Assembly: GCA_035628505.1 (NCBI GenBank)
Contig: DASPJR010000181.1
Span: forward strand, 1-5,477
DNA from: DASPJR01 sp035628505
GTDB lineage: Bacteria; Planctomycetota; SZUA-567; H5-PLA8
Direction of reading: 5' to 3'
DNA length: 5,477 nucleotides
Part shown: one piece after another, positions 1-5,477 of the stretch
How positions within the stretch are numbered: the first letter of the stretch is position 1
Layout of the letters: every line of letters begins with the position of its first letter
Position numbers and translations under genes: made by a program
The notes under the pieces: generated by a model
What the model was told of the DNA's origin: nothing
The model's input: only the letters and a program-made list of their open reading frames with translations
Databases searched by the model: none

Positions 1-3000
1 TCCGGATCGATCTAAAGAGTGCGACGACCTTTGGGTCCTTAAACACCTGTGAATTCAAACGCACATTTGTCAGCGGCATCCTGGTTAAAGGCGTGAAGTC
101 CACGACCTTTGTATCGGCGATGTTCAAGATCGATAGCGGGCAATTTACGAGCGGCGACAGATCGCTGACCGGTGTCGCATTGCATTTGAGCTCCTTCAGC
201 GGAGCGCCGGCGAGCGGGCTGAGGTCGGAGATTTCCGTTGCGTCGCAATGAAACGTCTCCAGCGGCATGCCCTCGAGCGCGCTGATATCCTTAACCGAGG
301 TATAATTGCATCGGAACATGGTCAGCTTAAGCCCCCTCAGCGGTGAGAGGTCCGAAAGAGAACTGGGGGTGCCAGTTGATCCGACTTCGAGTAATTTCAG
401 CTTGTGCAGGGCGCGGAGCGGGCGCAGGTCCGTTACAAATTTTGAGTTTATATCGACCCAGTCTACGTCCCCACTTCGGTCGATACTATGTCCTGCGATT
501 CCGTCATGGCCATTATTCAGTTCGCGCAGCTTCTGCTGAACGCGGGCCATCTGCTCCTTTCCCGGCAGCGCCTGAACTGATTTCACCCACTCATCCGTCA
601 CGCCGCTGGCTTGCGGTCCGGACAGCATCTCGCCTGCTTTCATGCTGTTGATGGTCTGTAGTGTCGGTATGGAGCGCAAGGCGTCCGCATCCCGCTCGAA
701 ATTGAAGTCGCAGGCCAGCATTTTTAACGGCAGCGACTTCAGCCGCGACAGGTCCTTCACCTGTGTCGCTTGAATATTCAAATCGGTCAGTGGCAGTCCG
801 CTGAGCAGAGATAGATCTGAAAAACGAGTATTTGCGACGCTGAGAAATTCCAATTTCGTGTCCTTCAGCGGAGTGAAGTCGACAATCGGGTTTCCGCCGG
901 CGTTCAGATGGGTCAGAGGGAGTTCCCGGATCACGGAAATGTCTTTGATGCGATTGCAAAAACAGAAGAGCTTTTTGATTTTCATACCGCGCAAGGACGA
1001 GAGATCGGCGATTTTCCCGGAATAGTCGTAGCCTCCTGCTATCGATAGAAGCTTCAAATCACTGAGTGCGCGGACGGGCGTGATGTCGCGCACATTGAAC
1101 GTGCTTACAAATAATTCTTCGACCACGCCATTGCGTATGACATGCCTGTTGTCGCCTCCCCGGCCGTCGTAACCGGGATTCAGTTCAATCAGCTTGCGCC
1201 GCACCTCTTCGGCCTGCTGATCGGGCTGCATAGCCTGCACCAATTTGATCCATGCCTCATCCACCGCCTTGGGCGCAGGGCTCACCATTTTCGCCTGTGC
1301 GGTGGTATGAAACAATGCCTCGGGGGGAATGAGCTGCCGCGGCACGCCTGGCCCGGCCCAGGACAGCATCACACCGCTGCCTCTACCGCCCTGCCAGTAA
1401 TCCAGCCGCAACGCATGCTCGCCTTCGGCCAATTCTATCGTTCCCTCTGCTTTTTCGGCCGGCGGCGGACTCGAAGAACCGAGCATGCCATGCCAGCCGT
1501 CGTTGTTGATCACGAGTTTGTCGTTAATGAAAAGCTGCGCACCGTCGTCGGCATCCGCATAAAAAATATAGCGGCCAGCTTTTTCAATTTTCAGCACTCC
1601 CTGCCAGCGCACAAAAAAGTTGCCGACCATGGTTGTGCCGCGAAATTCACCTTCTTCCTGCATGCCGAAGTCCACGCGTGAGTCCACGCGCACGAAGAGC
1701 GGGCCTGTTCTTGGAGTTGGAACACGGCTGGCGCTGACATCGGAACTCTGGAGACGGAAAAACTCGCCGACCAGGCCAGGCCGAAGAGCGGGCTGCTGGG
1801 GAACTGCCGCTCGTATGATTGGTGGACTGGCTTCCGCCGGCGGCACTTTTGCCGCGCTTCCCGGCTCAGAAGCTTCGGGCCCGTGCATAACAGGACCGCC
1901 AGCTTGCGGTGCGTTCTGCGAGGTCTTTCCTCCGCCAGGCGCAATGGCCAGCACGAGTGCCAGAACAGCGACGGCGCCGCCTGCAAGCAGCAGCGTGTTT
2001 CCGGGTTTCGCCGCGGGTTTGCGCGAAGATTGGCCGGCTGGCTCGCCTGCTTCGTCTCGATCGGCAGCACGTTCCTTGCGCCGTGAACCAATGGGCTGCA
2101 GCGGCCCAGCCGTGCCGCCTCTGCGCGGCGTGGTCCCGGTGGCTGTTCGCGAACCGCGCGGCTTCATGGCGATGCTGGATTTTCCAAAATCCAGCGCCGT
2201 ACCGCGCGGCGCCTGGCCTCTGAGAATCAGCTCCAGATCCGCGATCAGGACGCTGCAATCGGCGTAACGGTCGGGGGCGTCCTTGGCCATCATCTTCTGA
2301 ATGACGTCAACTACGCCGTCGGGAAGCTCGGGCACGATCTCGTGCGGATTCGTGAGCTCCTCCGATAAATGCTTGGCGATCACCACGGCTGCGCTGGGCC
2401 CTTCAAACGGCGTTTTTCCGGTAACCAGGTGGTAAAGCGACGCCCCCAGCGAGTAAATGTCAGTCCGCCCGTCGATGTGTTTGTCGCCGCGCGCCTGCTC
2501 GGGAGAGATATAGTGCGGCGAGCCCATGATCAGGCCGGTTTGAGTGACAAAGGTCGACTCCTGGTCTGAAGTATTTTTCGAAAGACCCAGGTCAAGAATC
2601 TTCGCCGTGCCATCCTGCGTGATCAGGATGTTCGCGGGCTTGATATCGCGGTGAATTACACCATGGCGATGCGCGTACTCCAGTCCGCGAGCGATCTGCA
2701 ACGTGATTTCAACCGCATCCGTCCAGCCAAGCACCTTCTTTCGCTTCAAGCGCGCGTCGAGGGGCTCGCCTTCACAGTACTCCATGCTGAAGTAGTGCAC
2801 CCCCGCATCGTCGCCGAACGAGTAGGCCGCAACAATGTTGGCATGATTCAGTTTTCCGGCCGCCTTTGCTTCACGCTTGAAGCGCGAGAGGAATTCAGCG
2901 TCGCCGGCATGTTTATGCGGCAGAACTTTCAAGGCAACGTTGCGCCCGGCAAGGCTGTCTTCAGCCAGGTAAACAGCACCCATGCCGCCTTCGCCGAGCT

Positions 3001-3241
3001 TTCTGAGCAGTTTGAAATTAGCAATCTGCTGCGGCGCGCTGCTGCGTTGAGACACTACCGTGCGTTCGATGGACTCACGCTGCATCTCTGTAATGGCGCC
3101 ATTCTTTACGAGCGCCTCGGTAAGGCCCATGCTGAAGGCGGTGGCCTGCAGCTGCGCCTCTTGGATCTGCTCGGAAGTGGCCATGCGATTCTGGAGCACA
3201 TAATTAGCGATGGTCTTGTCTAATTGTGTGTCGTTAGACAT
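1..3241 (-). CDS. Transmembrane Hanks-type Ser/Thr protein kinase with PA14 and duplicated LRR modules (3' end cut by window)
   Basis: Open for 1080 codons from an ATG at 3241 to the left edge, with no stop or frameshift. Residues 1-70 form a short helical segment. The kinase domain spans about 76-340: glycine loop LGEGGMG (G83, G85, G88), VALK lysine K105, helix-C E124, HRDIKPAN (D199, K201, N204), DLG in place of DFG (D217), SPE at 246-248, D261 and R325. It is an RD kinase, so activation-loop phosphorylation is likely (T230, T233, T235 are candidates). Residues 341-414 are a basic, Pro/Arg-rich linker. Residues 416-434 are one hydrophobic helix preceded by lysines, giving kinase inside and the rest outside. 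A PA14 domain lies at about 489-645, including the motif YADADDGAQLFIND. From 661 there are two copies of a helix-plus-LRR module. No clear Shine-Dalgarno precedes the start; the ATG is chosen because the N-terminal helices begin there. The ligand and targets are unknown. Kinase, TM and PA14 calls are firm; the role as a sensor is inference. Confidence 0.93.
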   Translation of the reverse strand, partial: MSNDTQLDKTIANYVLQNRMATSEQIQEAQLQATAFSMGLTEALVKNGAITEMQRESIERTVVSQRSSAPQQIANFKLLRKLGEGGMGAVYLAEDSLAGRNVALKVLPHKHAGDAEFLSRFKREAKAAGKLNHANIVAAYSFGDDAGVHYFSMEYCEGEPLDARLKRKKVLGWTDAVEITLQIARGLEYAHRHGVIHRDIKPANILITQDGTAKILDLGLSKNTSDQESTFVTQTGLIMGSPHYISPEQARGDKHIDGRTDIYSLGASLYHLVTGKTPFEGPSAAVVIAKHLSEELTNPHEIVPELPDGVVDVIQKMMAKDAPDRYADCSVLIADLELILRGQAPRGTALDFGKSSIAMKPRGSRTATGTTPRRGGTAGPLQPIGSRRKERAADRDEAGEPAGQSSRKPAAKPGNTLLLAGGAVAVLALVLAIAPGGGKTSQNAPQAGGPVMHGPEASEPGSAAKVPPAEASPPIIRAAVPQQPALRPGLVGEFFRLQSSDVSASRVPTPRTGPLFVRVDSRVDFGMQEEGEFRGTTMVGNFFVRWQGVLKIEKAGRYIFYADADDGAQLFINDKLVINNDGWHGMLGSSSPPPAEKAEGTIELAEGEHALRLDYWQGGRGSGVMLSWAGPGVPRQLIPPEALFHTTAQAKMVSPAPKAVDEAWIKLVQAMQPDQQAEEVRRKLIELNPGYDGRGGDNRHVIRNGVVEELFVSTFNVRDITPVRALSDLKLLSIAGGYDYSGKIADLSSLRGMKIKKLFCFCNRIKDISVIRELPLTHLNAGGNPIVDFTPLKDTKLEFLSVANTRFSDLSLLSGLPLTDLNIQATQVKDLSRLKSLPLKMLACDFNFERDADALRSIPTLQTINSMKAGEMLSGPQASGVTDEWVKSVQALPGKEQMARVQQKLRELNNGHDGIAGHSIDRSGDVDWVDINSKFVTDLRPLRALHKLKLLEVGSTGTPSSLSDLSPLRGLKLTMFRCNYTSVKDISALEGMPLETFHCDATEISDLSPLAGAPLKELKCNATPVSDLSPLVNCPLSILNIADTKVVDFTPLTRMPLTNVRLNSQVFKDPKVVALFRSIR
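2..598 (-). repeat. Kinase C-terminal module, copy B (helical segment plus six LRRs, truncated at edge)
   Basis: This covers kinase residues 882-1080 and continues off the window. The first 33 residues match copy A (661-693) at 15 of 33 positions without gaps, counted by eye, with W885 equivalent to W664. LRRs start at 936, 962, 983, 1004, 1025 and 1046, again 21 apart after the first, and fit the consensus better than copy A (DLSPL occurs three times). The last visible residues, FRSIR, correspond to LRSIP of copy A at exactly the same 221-residue offset, so the missing part of this copy is probably about 20 residues. Confidence 0.85.
599..1261 (-). repeat. Kinase C-terminal module, copy A (helical segment plus six LRRs)
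   Basis: This covers kinase residues 661-881. It begins with a helical stretch (about 661-693) centred on W664 and ending in a Leu-Asn-x-Gly-x-Asp-Gly turn. Leucine-rich repeats follow, starting at residues 717, 744, 765, 786, 807 and 828; the last five are spaced exactly 21 residues apart. The repeat consensus is roughly [IVF]-x-D-[LIF]-[ST]-x-[LI] followed by P-L-x-x-L, close to the DLSPL-type LRRs of Planctomycetota, Verrucomicrobiota and related phyla. The copy closes with a segment containing LRSIP (855-859) and TLQTIN before the second copy begins. Confidence 0.85.
2174..2195. repeat. Perfect 10-bp inverted repeat within the kinase linker
   Basis: The arms gctggatttt (2174-2183) and aaaatccagc (2186-2195) are exact reverse complements separated by only CC. 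They lie in coding sequence for kinase residues 349-356, just after the kinase domain and before the transmembrane helix. No T-run follows on the coding strand, so it is not a normal intrinsic terminator. A strong mRNA hairpin is possible; the function is unknown. Confidence 0.6.
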
Positions 3242-3322
3242 ACTCGCTGCTCGCAGATGGAATTTAGATATACCTGCCAGAGGATAGCGCGCTTCCCAGA
3301 AGGTTCAAGCATTATCAATAAG
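3242..3322 (-). other. Spacer between mtnC and the kinase gene
   Basis: These 81 bp separate the mtnC stop from the kinase ATG and look more AT-rich than the flanking genes. I see neither a convincing Shine-Dalgarno before the kinase start nor a GC-rich hairpin followed by a T-run after mtnC. A TTGAAC element (complement of 3300-3305) has no well-spaced -10 partner. Whether the kinase is read through from the mtn genes or has its own promoter cannot be decided from this sequence. Confidence 0.4.
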
Positions 3323-4057
3323 TCAGCAAACGATACTTAAATCGGCAAATGTCTTAAGCACCGGATGCGTGTGCTCCGGCTGTTTCGGATTGCCTGGCCG
3401 CACGAGCAGGGCTGTCTGCATCCCCGCGCCGCGCGCCGCATCGAGCTCTGCCGTGACGTCGCTTAAGAAAAGGATCTCACCCGCGGGCCGGCCGACGCTT
3501 GCGGCGATGTTGCGATAGCTGCTGATCTCGCGTTTTGCTCCGACACGTGTGTCGTAATGGCCCTTGAAGAACGGAAGCAGATCGCCGGCAATGGTGTGGC
3601 CGAAAAACTGGCACTGCGCCTGGATGCTGCCGGATGAGTAGATGCGCACGTCGACGCCCTTCTCGCACCAGGCTTTCAGCGCCGGCGGCACGTCGGGATA
3701 AACGTGTGCGCGCAGCGTGCCGGAATCGTAACCGGCTTTCGACACCAGCCCCTGAAGCTGCTTGAGCCCCGTCGATTTGGAATCGATGTTCATCAGCCGG
3801 TTGACTTCGACGCGCAGTTTTTCGATCGCCTGCGGCTGGGTCAGCCCCAGGCACCAGGCCGCCAGCGACGGCGCGCCGGCATCTCTGGCGATCAGGTCCG
3901 CCGCGGCAACGAGCTCTTCCCTGCCCCAGTTTTTCTGCAAGTACGCTTCAACATTCTTGCGTACGTATGGGAACAGCTCGTCGTACACGTAGCTGATCGA
4001 CGACGTTGTGCCTTCGATATCTGTGAGAATGCAGCAGCCGGTAAACGTGAGCGGCAC
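3323..4057 (-). CDS. mtnC: Acireductone synthase (2,3-diketo-5-methylthiopentyl-1-phosphate enolase-phosphatase)
   Basis: This bifunctional cytosolic HAD-superfamily enzyme of methionine salvage enolises 2,3-diketo-5-methylthiopentyl-1-phosphate and removes its phosphate, giving acireductone. The protein is 244 residues, a normal length for the family. HAD motif I is LTDIEGTT (nucleophile D13, general acid E15). Motif II is the SSGS at 141-144, the motif III lysine is K175 within VGAKRE, and motif IV is FLSDVTAELDAA (D200, E204). The family signature HVYPDVPPAL is at 118-127. I chose the GTG start at 4057: it is preceded by AGAAGGA five bases upstream and places the family's conserved N-terminus correctly. 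An in-frame ATG 66 codons further up would overlap mtnD and adds unrelated sequence. Where the family, as I recall it, usually has an Ile-Trp after LQG, this protein has VS. It lies 22 bp after mtnD, surely co-transcribed. Confidence 0.95.
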   Translation of the reverse strand: MPLTFTGCCILTDIEGTTSSISYVYDELFPYVRKNVEAYLQKNWGREELVAAADLIARDAGAPSLAAWCLGLTQPQAIEKLRVEVNRLMNIDSKSTGLKQLQGLVSKAGYDSGTLRAHVYPDVPPALKAWCEKGVDVRIYSSGSIQAQCQFFGHTIAGDLLPFFKGHYDTRVGAKREISSYRNIAASVGRPAGEILFLSDVTAELDAARGAGMQTALLVRPGNPKQPEHTHPVLKTFADLSIVC

Positions 4058-4062
4058 GGGAG

Positions 4063-4069
4063 TCCTTCT
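4063..4069 (-). promoter_or_regulatory. Ribosome binding site of mtnC
   Basis: The coding strand reads AGAAGGA, followed by five bases (CTCCC) and then GTG. This purine-rich site supports the non-ATG start at 4057 over the longer upstream ATG, which lies inside mtnD. Confidence 0.7.
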
Positions 4070-4079
4070 CTGTCGAGCG

Positions 4080-4667
4080 TTATTTCGCGCCGACAACTGT
4101 CTTATACGGCTTGTCCGTGAGCGGCAGGTAGCGCGGCCCGAAGCAGATCGGCTCGTAGTCGGCGTGCACGCCATTGTCGACGTACTTCGGCGACCAGCCG
4201 GACGGATCTTTAAACAGGCGAATGGCTTTGATCGCCCTGTCGGAGCACAGATCAAACCAGTGCTCGGTTCCGGCGGGCAGATTGATCAGATCCCCCGCGT
4301 CGGTCTGCACGGCGATGACCGGACCGTTCTTTGGATGGATATGAAAAATGCCGCTGCCTTTGAGGATGAAGCGCACTTCATCTTCGCTGTGCGTGTGTTC
4401 CTTGTTGAACTTGTTGAGCATCGCGTCGAGGTTCGGCGTGTCGGGCGTCACGTTGATGACGTCGGCCGTCACGTACCCGCCGCGTGCTTTGAGCCGCTCT
4501 ACTTCCGGCGCGTACGCCTTCAGAATCTCCTCTTGCGACGCATCGGGGTTGACGCGTTCAGCCACCGGCCAGCGCTCGTAAGTGATGCCCAGCGGCGCCA
4601 GGTATGCGGCAATTTCCACCGGATCTTTAATCTGACGATTCTCTGCCTTGATGCTGATCACAGCCAT
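4080..4667 (-). CDS. mtnD: Acireductone dioxygenase (cupin, Fe/Ni-dependent)
   Basis: It cleaves acireductone with O2. The Fe(II) form yields 4-methylthio-2-oxobutanoate (the methionine precursor) and formate; in known homologues a Ni(II) form yields methylthiopropionate, formate and CO instead. From the ATG at 4667 it is 195 residues, near the usual bacterial length of about 180. The cupin metal ligands are in HTHSEDE (H91, H93, E97) with the second-motif histidine H136 in PAGTEHWFD. GSGIFHIHP, and the C-terminal RLFKDPSGW followed by HADYEPI, match the family closely. Two ATGs are available, at 4673 and 4667. GGAGG lies one base from the first but seven from the second, so the second is preferred. 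It follows mtnB by 45 bp and precedes mtnC by 22 bp. The sequence alone does not decide between Fe and Ni. Confidence 0.96.
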   Translation of the reverse strand: MAVISIKAENRQIKDPVEIAAYLAPLGITYERWPVAERVNPDASQEEILKAYAPEVERLKARGGYVTADVINVTPDTPNLDAMLNKFNKEHTHSEDEVRFILKGSGIFHIHPKNGPVIAVQTDAGDLINLPAGTEHWFDLCSDRAIKAIRLFKDPSGWSPKYVDNGVHADYEPICFGPRYLPLTDKPYKTVVGAK

Positions 4668-4673
4668 GACCAT

Positions 4674-4681
4674 TCCTCCCC
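4674..4681 (-). promoter_or_regulatory. Ribosome binding site of mtnD (decides the start)
   Basis: The coding strand reads GGGGAGGA, a near-ideal Shine-Dalgarno. Spacing is good (seven bases from GGAGG) only to the ATG at 4667, which gives a protein beginning MAVISIKA. The ATG at 4673 abuts the site and is unlikely to be used. Confidence 0.8.
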
Positions 4682-4684
4682 GTT

Positions 4685-4708
4685 CTTTGCGTTTTTGTGC
4701 CTTTGCGT
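4685..4708. repeat. Octamer direct repeat in the mtnB-mtnD spacer
   Basis: On the plus strand CTTTGCGT occurs at 4685-4692 and again at 4701-4708. The intervening eight bases, TTTTGTGC, match the octamer at five positions, so the block looks like three 8-bp units. The same octamer in opposite orientation lies just upstream of the mtnB ATG at 5387-5394. The role is unknown. Confidence 0.6.
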
Positions 4709-4740
4709 AAGCTCAGTTCGCTTTCAATGAAAGCTTACGC
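4705..4740 (-). promoter_or_regulatory. Nested inverted repeat across the mtnB stop codon
   Basis: The plus-strand arms gcgtaagct (4705-4713) and agcttacgc (4732-4740) are exact reverse complements with an 18-base loop. Inside, gctttc (4720-4725) and gaaagc (4729-4734) form a competing 6-bp hairpin with a 3-base loop. The mtnB TGA (4713-4715) sits at the inner edge of the outer stem. No U-run follows in the mRNA, so it is unlikely to be a classical terminator; a folded RNA between mtnB and mtnD is plausible. Confidence 0.5.
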
Positions 4741-5384
4741 CCGAGCACCTCAAACAGGAACTCGAAAATTTCGACATGCCGCCGCGCTTCGGCCAGATCG
4801 CGCCCCCACGTGTACAGGCCATGATTGCGGATCAGGTAACCGTGCCGAATCATGGAGTTCTGGGCGAAACGTGCGCGAACCTCAGACGCGAGCGGGGCAA
4901 TATCCTGGGTGTTATCGAAAATCTCAACACGCTCGCGATGCTGGTGCGTGGAAACTCCGCTCAGGCCCTTGAGCATCTCGTAGTCTTCAATCACGAGCGC
5001 TCCGTCTTTGAAATACAGATCCGACAGCAGTGTCGCCCAGACCGAATGCGTATGCAGCACAGCGCCGACGCCGGGCAATTCATACGCCGCGACATGCAGC
5101 AGCGCCTCGGCCGAGGCCTTCGCGCCGGATGGGCCTGCGACCAGGCGCGCATTCTCGTCGAGCACGACAAAATCCGCCGGCTGCAGGGCGCGCTTGTCCT
5201 TGCCGCTGGCCGTTGATACCAGCCGCAGCGGCTTTTCATTGACGCGAATGCTGTAGTTGCTGCTTGTGCCGACCGACCAGCCGCGTTCATAGAAGAGCGC
5301 GCCGACATCGCGCAGCGCATTTACTTCCGCCGGATGCGCCGCAGCGACAGGCACATCTAAAATCACTTCAGCTTGCTGAGGCAT
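4713..5384 (-). CDS. mtnB: Methylthioribulose-1-phosphate dehydratase (class II aldolase fold)
   Basis: This Zn-dependent enzyme dehydrates 5-methylthioribulose-1-phosphate to 2,3-diketo-5-methylthiopentyl-1-phosphate, the substrate of MtnC encoded two genes downstream. The ATG at 5384 gives 223 residues, typical for MtnB. Visible class II aldolase/adducin features are GTSSNYSIR (39-47), SAEALLH (91-97), the zinc pair H111 and H113 in LHTHS, the third zinc ligand H188 in RNHGLYTWG, and E136 in EDYEMLKG, at the position of the catalytic glutamate of human APIP. The EMLKG and SSNYS signatures favour MtnB over the related L-fuculose- or L-ribulose-phosphate aldolases, as does the mtnD/mtnC neighbourhood. 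No good Shine-Dalgarno is visible upstream. The frame stays open to a TTG at 5468, but the extra 28 residues do not look like family sequence. Confidence 0.95.
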   Translation of the reverse strand: MPQQAEVILDVPVAAAHPAEVNALRDVGALFYERGWSVGTSSNYSIRVNEKPLRLVSTASGKDKRALQPADFVVLDENARLVAGPSGAKASAEALLHVAAYELPGVGAVLHTHSVWATLLSDLYFKDGALVIEDYEMLKGLSGVSTHQHRERVEIFDNTQDIAPLASEVRARFAQNSMIRHGYLIRNHGLYTWGRDLAEARRHVEIFEFLFEVLGRKLSLKAN

Positions 5385-5477
5385 GGACGCAAAGTGTACT
5401 TTCGCCCGCGCCGCCAGTCCAGCGCCCGGGACCTTAAAGCACAGGCGTGAAGCCTGGAACGATGTCAAAGCGCGCAG
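5385..5477 (-). other. Upstream region of mtnB
   Basis: These 93 bp run up to the right edge. They contain the octamer CTTTGCGT (coding strand, 5387-5394) two bases before the mtnB ATG, and a small inverted repeat with arms caggc (5442-5446) and gcctg (5452-5456) around a 5-base loop. A TTGACA hexamer (complement of 5463-5468) has no good -10 at 16-18 bases. I recognise no riboswitch and no gene end here. Confidence 0.4.

Noticed and set aside
1142..1681. Plus-strand open frame of 179 codons
   Set aside because: It lies wholly opposite the kinase's PA14-coding region, shows no family motif, and mirrors a frame with clear domain matches.
1620..2267. Plus-strand open frame of 215 codons
   Set aside because: It is antisense to the kinase linker, TM and PA14 parts. 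Its Ala/Pro/Arg/Ser-rich translation is what GC-rich antisense frames give.
2651..3223. Plus-strand open frame of 190 codons
   Set aside because: It is antisense to the kinase catalytic domain, which carries all Hanks motifs on the other strand.
1..3241. Possibility that the left half is a decayed or frameshifted gene
   Set aside because: Codon-by-codon translation from 3241 to 2 gave one open frame with no stop and coherent domains throughout.
4058..4255. N-terminal extension of mtnC from an upstream ATG at 4255
   Set aside because: It overlaps mtnD by about 176 bp out of frame, its translation is unlike MtnC, and a Shine-Dalgarno precedes the GTG at 4057.
4008..4730. Plus-strand open frame of 240 codons
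   Set aside because: It is antisense to mtnD, whose metal ligands and family signatures are intact on the minus strand.
4705..4740. Rho-independent terminator after mtnB
   Set aside because: No U-run follows the stem in the mRNA, and mtnD begins 45 bp later on the same strand.
5385..5468. N-terminal extension of mtnB from a TTG at 5468
   Set aside because: The extra 28 residues are not family-like, and the ATG at 5384 gives the usual MtnB length.
5463..5468. TTGACA as the -35 box of an mtnB promoter
   Set aside because: No acceptable -10 lies 16-18 bases downstream; the best hexamer matches at three of six positions.
5385..5477. SAM or methionine-related riboswitch before mtnB
   Set aside because: Only 93 bp are visible, with one 5-bp hairpin and none of the conserved core I would expect of a SAM riboswitch.

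Overview
The window holds four same-strand (minus) genes. Reading in the direction of transcription, from high to low coordinates, they are three methionine-salvage enzymes in the order mtnB, mtnD, mtnC, followed by a very large membrane-anchored Ser/Thr protein kinase that runs off the left edge. Coding density is high: the gaps are 45 bp (mtnB-mtnD, using the preferred mtnD start), 22 bp (mtnD-mtnC) and 81 bp (mtnC-kinase), plus about 93 bp upstream of mtnB up to the right edge. I see no rRNA, tRNA, CRISPR array, insertion sequence or phage gene.

Region 1-3241 (minus) is one uninterrupted frame of 1080 codons with no stop, translated by hand. It encodes a short helical N-terminus, a complete Hanks-type kinase domain, a basic Pro/Arg-rich linker, a single transmembrane helix, a PA14 domain, and two copies of a module made of a helical segment plus 21-residue leucine-rich repeats. 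The predicted topology is kinase in the cytoplasm and PA14/LRR part outside, which is receptor-kinase logic. The second copy stops at the window edge at the point where copy one enters its closing motif, so the true C-terminus is probably near unless a third copy follows.

Region 3323-5384 (minus) encodes MtnB (methylthioribulose-1-phosphate dehydratase), MtnD (acireductone dioxygenase) and MtnC (enolase-phosphatase). MtnB makes the diketone phosphate, MtnC enolises and dephosphorylates it to acireductone, and MtnD cleaves acireductone with O2 to the 2-keto precursor of methionine plus formate. The three genes cover the whole stretch between methylthioribulose-1-phosphate and the final transamination. 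mtnA, mtnK/mtnN and the aminotransferase are not in the window. All metal ligands and catalytic residues I looked for are present.

The organism is a bacterium of moderately high GC. The large kinase with PA14 and DLSPL-type LRRs is typical of phyla rich in Hanks kinases, namely Acidobacteriota, Planctomycetota and Verrucomicrobiota. Acidobacteriota is my best guess, by general resemblance only. The points that most deserve a second look are the kinase's domain architecture and internal duplication, a cysteine ladder in its LRRs, a nested inverted repeat across the mtnB stop codon, and an octamer shared by the mtnB leader and the mtnB-mtnD spacer.
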